Shown here piece by piece: positions 54,480 through 64,000 of a stretch of 64,000 bases of DNA. The translations under genes were made by a program, and so were the position numbers. The DNA is from Epiperipatus broadwayi (lineage: Eukaryota > Onychophora > Udeonychophora > Euonychophora > Peripatidae): the NCBI GenBank assembly GCA_028023455.1, contig JAQFVV010000002.1, positions 31,317,725 through 31,381,724 of the forward strand, given 5' to 3'. The notes under the pieces were generated by a model. That model ran no database searches and was not told where the DNA came from. It saw only the letters and a list, made by a program, of their open reading frames with translations. How positions within the stretch are numbered: position 1 is the first letter of the stretch; each line of letters opens with the position of its first letter.

Positions 54480-55335
54480 TCATTCATTCGATTAGAGATA
54501 ATCCATTTAATGACTAATATTTCTGTAGTGCAAATTTCACCACACCATTTTCATACAGGGGTTTGGTGAGGGGTTCCTGACAGAGATATTTTAAATGCTT
54601 TCTCTGGCTAAGCATTTATCACAAAGCTTGTTGAGGGATTGGCAATCCTCATTGTTTATAACTTACAAGCTTAAGAGAATAGGGTCATGTGATCTTTGAC
54701 TCTTATTTTGACTAGAGTAGGGACATGTTTCTATCCATTTTTAAGATCCTGTGGAAGGGTGTAATCACAAACATATGACCAAGAATCTGAAAAAGATAAT
54801 GAGGGCTGGTTCCGCATGAAACATGCATCTTGGGGATCACATCTTTTCCATATGTTTTTGATCATATGTTTGTGGTTATATTCCTTCACAAAGTGCTAAA
54901 AGTGTAAAATCAACCCCTAACTTGCATGAGAGTGGTATAGTGAAAATTACCCTACAGAAATAGTATTTGTTAAGTGGATAATTTATAGTCTAGTAAATGA
55001 CCAATAAAAATTATTAGCATACTTTCATTAACTGGTTTGTGTTAAAGTTGTGAGGGTAAAATGTTTGACACTTATCAATTAAACTGTAGTAATTGGCTAT
55101 CTAGATATACTAGGCAATGATAAAGATATGTGTAACAGACTGTGATTTGGGCCAACTGATCAGTGCTGGTTCAGCATAAAGTATGCATCTTGGGAATCAT
55201 ATCTTTTTCACATGTCTTTGGTTATATGTTTATGATTACACCCTTCTACAAGGTGTTAAAAATGAATAGAAAGTAGTCCCTACCTTGTGTAAGAACGGTG
55301 TAGTGAAAATTGCATAACAGAAATATTATTCCTTA
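54480..55335. repeat. ~350-bp tandem repeat, locus 2
   Basis: Phrases tagtgaaaattaccctacag, ttaagtggataatttatagt, ctgtagtaattggctatcta, ccaactgatcagtgctggtt, agcataaagtatgcatcttg and acaaggtgttaaaaatgaat match the 48.4-kb units in order. The left portion (54480-54760) is a more diverged unit, partly in inverted relation (ccgcatgaaacatgcatctt), with aagcttgttgagggattggc and gggtcatgtgatc, linking it to the foldback families. Confidence 0.8.
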
Positions 55336-55486
55336 ATTGCAACAAAAATGTTTCAGTTTATTGGAATAGAAATTTAATTATAAAGAGAACTAATTGTTCA
55401 GGTAACAATTATGTATGTGCACAGATACAATAGTCTTCCTAAATTTATGAATTCAATATCTGCAGGTTTAATAATCAATGATTTAA

Positions 55487-55728
<242 letters not shown>

Positions 55729-55908
55729 GAAATTAATATAATTAATCTTCTAAATGTGAATTTTTTAATTCCATAATGCAATTTCCAGTTACTTTGATTG
55801 CAAAATATAATAGGCATATAGCAACAATTAGCTACTTCCACCATCATTACAAAGTTTTTTTTAAAATCACCCAATCTGTAATGAAAATTTAAATAAATGT
55901 TAATTTTA

Positions 55909-56565
55909 GTTATATAATGAGCTTGAATAGCTCTTAACAAGCTTTTTTTAATATCCCTATCCCCATTTTTTACTGATTTGTAGCTGTTGCCTGTCATCAG
56001 TGAGGTGCTAGGAAATTTAGACATTATATCTAAAAATACCAGGTCAAGTCCAGAATTTATCTAATAGTTACCTATTATGTAGAAAATATAAAAATTTCAA
56101 ACATCTATGTCTTCAAATCCAGATATCTAACTTAAATAACCATATGGGACTGAACTAAGTTCAGATACACCATATATTAACAGCTTTATCAATATAACAT
56201 TGCCAAAACCTCAAGAGCAAAACTATCATTGCAAGAAAATCAAGTCAATCATGTGACTTAATTTAAGACTATAAATATTTTATTAGTGGATTTGAAGACA
56301 TGATGTTTAAAATTTTTAGATTTTTTACTCAATAGTTAACTATTAGATAATTTCTGGGCTTGACCTGGTATTTTTAGATCTAATGTCTGAATATCCTAGC
56401 ACCTTACTGATGACAGCCAACAACTAGAAACCAGTCTGGGGATGGGGATATTCGGGAAAGCTTGTTAAGAACCATTCAAGCTCATTATATAACATTTGTA
56501 GTACAAGCTTCTTAAATTAAGTCACATAATGCATGATTTGATTTCCTTGCAATTAATTTTAGTAT
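55909..56565. mobile_element. Foldback element (~650 bp), 38.7-kb family, both arms
   Basis: The left arm (atgagcttgaatagctctta, acaagctt, ccctatcccca, catcagtgaggtgctagga) is mirrored by the right arm (tcctagcaccttactgatga, ggggatggggatattcggg, aagcttgttaagaaccattc, aagctcat). The central portion holds gactgaactaagttcagata, also present in the 38.7-kb copy. Non-coding. Confidence 0.85.
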
Positions 56566-56603
56566 GCATTTTGGACATATAATTTTTTTAATGTATAAGT
56601 TCA

Positions 56604-56700
56604 TCTTATATATAAAATTCCTATTTTCTCTATTACCTGATTGGTCAATGTATTAATGTTTCTTTGTAAGGCTGTCATGTGACAAATTCAAAACGAGGTG
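56604..56700 (+). repeat. Dispersed repeat starting with a TCTTATATATAAAAT motif, copy 2
   Basis: Same order as 27016-27110: atcttatatataaaattcct, attttctctatt, tgattggtcaatgta, then gtcatgtgacaaattc. Immediately follows the foldback arm. Confidence 0.45.
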
Positions 56701-57460
56701 TATTTTTCAACAAAAAAAATTATTATCTGTTCCACTATTAAATATACCAATATTTTTTTTACAAATCATTTTATGCAAAGGAAATAATTTGTTAAAGCAA
56801 TCAATAATTATATTACAAAAATTTTGGTTGACTCCATTTCAGGATTCTAAAAAATATGGTATTGGAATAAAAAATTTTGAAGAAAAAAATGCTTAGAAAA
56901 AAATCAGTTATGGTGTTTTTAACCATAACTGAATGGATGTAGTATTTAAATCATGAACAGTACATAAATTCATGGTTGAAATGTGATAAAAATAGATGTT
57001 TTAATATTTACATTTAGTTTTGGTTAGCGTATAATTGAAACATGGCCTTTCATGTCGGTGTACAATTCTCACATCTATTTATATAATATTAAAATATTTT
57101 ATTTAATTTACATTAAATCATTAAAAACAATTGTTAAAGCAACCAATTAAAAAATAATTGGGCTGTATATGGGTATGGTTTGGTTTTATTAATAATAATT
57201 TAAACTATTGTAATATATATATATACAATTTTAAGTTAAAAATAAAATTAATTTCTATATCAATAATTACTTCTTTACATTTTGCTACCTCACTAAAATG
57301 TAGGTCATGTTATTCATTGATTACTTTTTCTTTTTGGTTTCTATCAATATTCAAATCAATAATATGTCAAAAATTAATATTAATCAGTTTATATTCTTAA
57401 GTGAACTCTAATTCTAGCAAAAAAAAAAATTTTAAATAAATTCTGACTAAAACCAAGAAA
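56701..57460. other. AT-rich DNA with a small dispersed repeat
   Basis: The segment 57070-57150 (tttaatttacattaaatcat) matches 28035-28115. Nothing else is recognised; the 80-codon frame at 57158-57400 lacks motifs. Confidence 0.5.
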
Positions 57461-57568
57461 TTTTTTTTTTTTCATGTGTCATAGTATCATCTGGGAAGTG
57501 AACCCGCTAACCCGGGACAACTGCTTGTAACGTGGCTGTGCTGATCTCTCGACCACCAACACTTGACA
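57461..57568 (-). mobile_element. Short tRNA-derived SINE, copy 4
   Basis: Minus strand: ttggtggtcgagagatcagc (A-box region), cccgggttagcgggttcact (B-box region), gatactatgacacatgaa and an A-run. A target duplication is not clear for this copy. Confidence 0.82.
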
Positions 57569-58420
57569 GATTGAAATTAAAAAACTGTAAATAACCATAT
57601 TAATTGTAACTTATTGATCATATTATTGTTGTTGTTGTTTTTTTTGCAATACATAAATTCCTTTAGTTTGTAAATATAAATTTAAAACTAAATTCATTAT
57701 TTGTATTTTAAATTTAACATCAAATGTAAATTTATCATAAGTGTATGTATGTAATGTATTTATATATTTAGTATATATTTAAAATTTTTGTCTATGTGTA
57801 TTATAAGCAGTAAACTATTATATATATGTTGAAATGAACATTCTCATAAGCTATTGTATATAATGACATATTGTCTAGGTTCATCCATGTATAATTCATA
57901 ATAATAATATGCAAATATTTGGCAGGGCCACTCTGGCCATAAACAAACTAATGAATGTTATTATAAAAACCATTCTAGAGGAACTGTAAACAAGATTAAA
58001 GTTCAGGCAGTAGAAAACAAGAGCAGAAATTTTTTTTAAAATTAAAGTAGAGATAAAATGACAATAGATTAAAAAACAGGAGCTGTTCAGATTAATGAGT
58101 TGCAAATGACCTTTCATTTGAAGTGATTTTTTTAAAAGCCATTAATCCAAATTTCTTCTGATTTTTTAAAAATCTATTTATCCTATTCTCACTTTTTTGT
58201 CTTTAAAATGTTCTGTTCTTGTTTTTATTGGTTGAATCTATAATTTTGTTATATATCAATGTTTAATGTACATCCATAATCCAAATATCTATATGTTAGT
58301 ACTATAAATCATATAGGGATAAATCCAAATATGTTCATTTGTTTAAATATATACACATAAATGTAAAATCAAAAAATAGGTAGGTAAACAGACATACAGT
58401 TAGAAAGATGGATAATAGGC
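57569..58420. other. AT-rich DNA, no feature recognised
   Basis: Nothing supported. The minus-strand 73-codon frame at 57896-58117 has no recognised motif. Confidence 0.55.
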
Positions 58421-58805
<385 letters not shown>

Positions 58806-60802
58806 TGTAACGATCCAGAGAATTTGAAGATGGAATCTAACTGCAAACTATGATATCTGCTCTACAGGGCACCATCTAGGCATTTGAGCCTAGAAAAATT
58901 TATAAAGTAGGCAGATATGCGTTGTTAAGATAATCATTTAAATATTCAGATCATTAGCCCAAGTCACTAGCTCAGTGTAACAGCAGAGATTATAAAATAT
59001 AACTTTATATCTTAAATATAAAAAAATAAAAGCCACTGCCAGAAATTAACACATAAAAATATTTATTTACGCACATATAAAATCATTCTAATTTGAGGAA
59101 TAAGTTTAACATTTTAGATTTTTATATTAATCTTTAAATTTACATTTAACTAGATTGCCATAATGAATTTAATATTTATTTAGTGAGTCGAGTATGAATA
59201 GACTATATAGATTGTATTTGAAAAGAAAAATGTTCTATCCCTTATTTAACCTTAGGCCAAAAAGTTCGCAATCAAACTGTCACCAACCCATCTGATACAT
59301 TTAAGTATTCAATGTAGCATGAAAATACGACAACACAAAATACTATACTGTCAGGAATGTACATCTGAACAGTAAGTAGAGTTAAAGAAGACATTGTCTC
59401 TCCACCAACAGGAATGCTACATCTGTTGGCAAGTAGAACAATAAACATAAAACTCCATAGGAATGGATTGCAGTCCTTTGCCGTCTTACAAACCCATCCA
59501 TAAAAAAACAGAAGGTGTGTGGCATATATATGCAATCTTGCCCATAGTGGATCTCATACTACATCTACTAATTACACAAATATATCCAATCCATTGAGCC
59601 AATTCAACTACGAAATGAATAACCTAAGATTACCCTCCCTTAATATAACTTTACAAAACTATATAGCCATTCACGCCTGACTTAAATTTAACATTTAAAT
59701 ACATTCACACAGATGAATTTTATATAATTTGTTTTATAATGTCAAGTATAGATCGGCTGCACAGATTCCATGGTTAAAAACATTTCAAAATAAACACAAC
59801 CGATCAAAATACAAAATCATCGATAATGTCAATTGCATAAGGAATACACAAAACCCAATAGCATTCATCGTAAGATGCTTGCAGTGACATCATTGACTTA
59901 TATATTCTAATCGAATGTGAAAACCACAACATTATCAACCGCTAACAAATCTATGCAATGTCTATACCCAACCTTAAATTCCCTCATTTAAAATTTAAAC
60001 ACTAAATATTAATATAAATAAAATAATAAATGGAAATGATTTTTTTATCAAATGCAAACATATATAAAATTACACATTATCAATTGATTTTAAACTTAAA
60101 AGTCAGTTAGGAGTTCATAAGCTTGAACGAAAGTTCTTAATTATTTTTAAATTTAGAGTTCATGTCAATATAGCTTACGGTAGAAGAGTCCAGGTTCCTG
60201 TTTTTTTAATTCCCGCGATGTCTCCATTGGAAAATAATGTTCTGGAGGTGGCATTAGCTGGTTCCATTCTGGTATCACAGTCTTTGCATTTTTTTTAAAT
60301 AAGTGAGAGAGAACGACAAGTGCGTCTTGTCGTTCGTCTCCCCAAATCAAGTTCAAAAACTCACTGGAACTCAATATTTTTCTTTTTATAGTCCTCCTAT
60401 GGATTTCATGAACAAAGATGTCACTGTTCCATTTTTTCGTTATGGTCCGGGCCTTTATTTGCTGCTTCTATATTGGACAAGCTAATTCTTTATTCCTTAT
60501 CTAATTTTGATCTGACTTTTTAATTACACAGCTTTTGGATAATTAATAAACAATCATTTCCATTTACAAAAATATTTTATCTTTAAGTCTTGTACTTTTT
60601 TTATAAAAAAGTATGTTCAAATACTTATTTATTTGTTTTTTAAAAAAAATATTTTTAAAGTTTTGAATCTGTGCGAATATATACGTTTAACAAATATTTT
60701 AATTTTAGCGTTTAGTTTTTTTTTTAATAGATTTTATTTTTATTTGCGAACTTTAAGATTTTATTTCAATTTAATGTAATGACATATTTATATATCGTTA
60801 CA
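58806..60802. mobile_element. 1997-bp element with TG...CA ends inside GATA arrays
   Basis: It starts TGTAACGATCC at 58806 and ends ATATCGTTACA at 60802, so the ends are a 9-bp inverted repeat (TGTAACGAT/ATCGTTACA). Flanking bases are atag on both sides (58802-58805, 60803-60806), a possible 4-bp duplication, although any GATA array would give this by chance. TG...CA ends with a short inverted repeat are typical of retroviral-type LTRs, so a solo LTR is one reading; a short-TIR DNA element is another. Base composition is less simple than in the neighbouring AT-rich DNA. An exon-like open stretch lies at 60179-60467. Confidence 0.6.
60165..60467 (-). CDS. Exon-like open frame, unknown protein
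   Basis: The minus-strand frame is open for 100 codons from just after a TAG (60470-60468) to TGA at 60165. The TAG sits in an acceptor-like tatag, so the exon could start at 60467. A donor-like gtaagc follows at 60178-60173, giving a possible 289-bp internal exon (60179-60467). Readable segments: KARTITKKWNSDIFVHEI, SSSEFLNLIWGDERQDALVV, LSHLFKKNAKTVIPEWNQL, MPPPEHYFPMETSRELKKQ, EPGLFYR. Mixed residue composition with Trp, Pro, His and Cys-free acidic/basic balance looks protein-like, unlike neighbouring frames. I do not recognise the family. No upstream or downstream partner exon could be joined with confidence. It may be a captured host exon, an element-encoded ORF or chance. Confidence 0.4.
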   Translation of the reverse strand, partial: KQQIKARTITKKWNSDIFVHEIHRRTIKRKILSSSEFLNLIWGDERQDALVVLSHLFKKNAKTVIPEWNQLMPPPEHYFPMETSRELKKQEPGLFYRKLY

Positions 60803-61600
<798 letters not shown>

Positions 61601-62609
61601 TGGATGGTTAGTAGGTAGGTAAGTAGATGGGTAGGCAGGCAGGCAGGCCAGCCAGTGGGTAAGTGGGCACACAAGCAGGTAGGTAGTTAGCTAGGCTGAG
61701 AAATAATTGATATGAGAATTGGATAGTAGATAGAAGATGAAAAGGAAAATGGACAAGTGAATGAATAAGTGGATTGATAGATATATAGATAGATAAATAG
61801 TGAATAGATGGATGGATGATTATGAGTAAATAATTACATAGAAATTTTTGTATACGCAATTTGACATTTATTTAAACTGCAACTTCATAGTAGCTTAATT
61901 TTTTTAAATTAATTTCATGGTTTTTTAAACTAATTTGTGTAAACGGTTTTGTATAATTAGCATTCATATTCTAGTTTTTATTACAAATCCTAGAACTCTA
62001 ATAAGTAAAAATAATATTAGACTCAGTACAAAACTTTTGTAAGCCTGAATTCATGACAACTTTTCAATACTACATTGCTCAGACATTGTTACACTCGAAG
62101 AACAGACTGGTTTTCAGACACATCAGGAAGACAAAAACAAATTTGATTTTTATAATCAACCACTTTATTTCAGAACTAAAACAAGGGCCGTATACGCATC
62201 CACATTCAGGAGCATGAGGTGGAATTGGATCATGGTTTTAGACTGGAAATGGTCAAGATCATCTATAAAAAAGAGTAATGACATTACTAGGATAATCCAA
62301 AAAGTATAGTTCATGATGCATTCAAAAAACACAATGATTGATCTTTCAGCAGTTTTAAAATTAGTAAAAACAAAAATATGAATACTAATTATGTGTAAAA
62401 GTCTGACATGCTATTTAACATTTATAAATGTCCATGAATATGACATAGAAACATAGAAAGTGTACTAATTAAGAAATTAATTGGTAGAATTTTAAGCTAT
62501 TATGAAGTAAGAATCTTCAAAGATTATTACTAAAACTCTCAATATAAAATGATCTATAGCATTAGATTTTATCACATAATATGTGCATTCATGCACATAT
62601 ATATATATA
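61601..62609. other. Degenerate GGTA/GGCA repeat grading into unique AT-rich DNA
   Basis: 61601-61820 contains decayed tetranucleotides (ggtaggta, ggcaggca, gatggatg). From 61820 to 62609 nothing is recognised. Confidence 0.6.
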
Positions 62610-62611
62610 TA

Positions 62612-62780
62612 ATCATTAAAAACCAGTCAATAGCAATCAACAATTTCAAACTGTTGTCAAGGCAACCTTTTAACAATAAAGGTAAAATCACTTTAAAAGA
62701 AGGTTGCCTTGACAACAGTTTGAAATTGTTAATTGTTATTGATATTGGGGTTGTTTAAGTGTTAACTGGTTTTTAATGAT
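62612..62780. mobile_element. Small MITE, 169 bp, TA target
   Basis: Terminal repeats atcattaaaaaccagt and actggtttttaatgat are exact inverses and are flanked by TA on both sides. Inner arms also pair (caatttcaaactgttgtcaa, ggcaacctt with aaggttgcc, ttgacaacagtttgaaattg). The TA target and full palindrome fit a Tc1/mariner-mobilised MITE. Confidence 0.87.
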
Positions 62781-62869
62781 TACTTATAAATCCATTTAAA
62801 CTTGAACATTATTACATTTACTATATATACATTTAATACAAATAAAATGTCTATTAATTAAAAAATATT

Positions 62870-63045
62870 GTAATAACATAAAAATAATAAATATAATGGT
62901 AATTAAAATACAATGTACAGTTTTTCAATCTGCAGAAGTACTTTCAGCAGTTGAGGAAGGTTAAAGAATTAACCAAACTACTTCTGCTAATTGGAAAACT
63001 ATATATTATATTTTAATTACTGTTATATTTATTATTTTATTGTTG
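62870..63045. mobile_element. Inverted-repeat element ~175 bp
   Basis: Outer arms aataataaatataatggtaa, ttaaaata pair with tattttaa, ttactgttatatttattatt. Inner gcagaagta pairs with tacttctgc. Imperfect, MITE-like, old. Confidence 0.75.
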
Positions 63046-64000
63046 ATATATATATATGATCTTATGGTATAATGACAAGTAAATTCAATGATTTTATTAT
63101 TTATAATAATTGAGTGACATATAAACAATGGTTTATATAGCATTGTCTTATATCAAATTTATAAATTTAAATGCTATTTGTTAAAAACAGAATATGATGT
63201 AATTATGATATAAATAACATTAAGCATAGACAATAATTATCTTAACTTGTTTTTGTTTGTTTGTGTTTTCTTATATTTACAAACTTGTTCTGTAAACAAA
63301 GTTTGGTTTTAACCTCTAGGATTAATTCTCACTTATTACATTAAATTAGTTAATCTTTATTGTTTGTGAAATTTAATATAATATATTTTAAGTAAACAAA
63401 TAAGTGTCCATTTTGTTAATAAACATTCTTTATAAATGCATTATAAAGAGAAACATTGATAGATTAATATAAGAGATAAGGGTTGTGTTTTAGTTGAGAA
63501 GAGAGGAATGAAGAACAAGATTGGAAAAGATATATTTTCCTCTAGAAATTTCAAAAATGAGAAAAAAAATGACCCATCCAAGAGGAATGAGATAAATCAT
63601 AAAAAACTATTGGCAAAGTTTCACAATTCAACAATCTTGGCACACATTCTTCAAATGTGCTATCACAATCATTTGTAGTCATAAACTGTCTGGTGAAAAC
63701 GCTTTTTAAAACCAGTTTATAAAGACTACTTTCTGTCCCTGTATTCCATCAACAAAAATAATCATTGAATTAGATTTTTGAATTAAAAATATTAACAAAA
63801 TGTTTATCATAAAGGTTATTATCACTAAAATATATTAAGAATTAAATAAAAACTTTGCATTTAGGGAACACATATTTACTTAATCTTTTAAGCAATGAGA
63901 AATTTGTAAACTGCATTAAATAATTATATGTATTTTATAAATTTCTCATTGTTTAGAACATTGGTAAGATAATCAATTTTTAGTTTTACCCTATTTGATT
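63046..64000. other. AT-rich DNA with one terminal hairpin
   Basis: A hairpin at 63893-63955 (caatgagaaatttgtaaa with ttataaatttctcattg) may be a small palindromic repeat. Otherwise nothing is recognised up to the window end. Confidence 0.6.

Noticed and set aside
59272-59535. 87-codon minus-strand frame with hydrophobic stretches, considered as a Cys-loop receptor exon
   Set aside because: A GETMSSLTLL phrase recalls the pre-M2 region of nicotinic receptors, but spacing to the next expected Pro is too short and flanking segments do not match. Treated as chance.

Overview
The window is non-coding, AT-rich animal DNA. I can support no complete host gene, no rRNA, no functional tRNA and no CRISPR array. 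Everything recognisable is simple-sequence DNA or transposon-derived: tRNA-derived SINEs, RTE-like LINEs, a Penelope-like element, hAT, mariner and Ty3/gypsy remnants, and many long inverted-repeat (foldback/MITE-like) elements. The mix of SINEs, RTE-type LINEs with a short triplet-rich 3' tail, an endonuclease-bearing Penelope element and very long tetranucleotide arrays suggests an invertebrate, plausibly a mollusc and perhaps a cephalopod. That assignment is inference, not demonstrated.

Layout. 1-10154 is one tetranucleotide array. It passes from (ACGC)n through (ACGT)n to (ATGT)n and alternates purine and pyrimidine almost throughout. A decayed hAT element (10331-11849) follows. 11.8-22.5 kb is AT-rich DNA with a gypsy RT relic, a mariner relic and several foldbacks. 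A 40-bp minisatellite fills 22.5-23.6 kb. 24-30 kb holds LINE and SINE fragments and two foldbacks. 30.2-34.8 kb is a Penelope-like element: a nearly full-length forward copy joined head-to-head to a 5'-truncated inverted copy, flanked by a 14-bp target duplication. 34.9-39.3 kb is a nested cluster of SINEs and LINEs, including a nearly complete RTE-like LINE. 40-57.6 kb is a mosaic of foldback families, a ~350-bp tandem repeat at two loci, more SINEs, and LINE and Penelope remnants. 58.4-61.6 kb is two GATA-type arrays separated by a 1997-bp element with TGTAACGAT/ATCGTTACA ends. That element carries an open, exon-like stretch on the minus strand. The last 2.4 kb is AT-rich with two small inverted repeats.

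How the parts relate. The LINE and Penelope copies would supply the reverse transcriptase and endonuclease activities, and the SINEs and perhaps some foldbacks are non-autonomous passengers. Several elements carry target-site duplications readable by eye, which gives an insertion order: for example a 440-bp foldback inside an RTE-like LINE. All long open frames in the tetranucleotide arrays come from repeat periodicity and are not genes.
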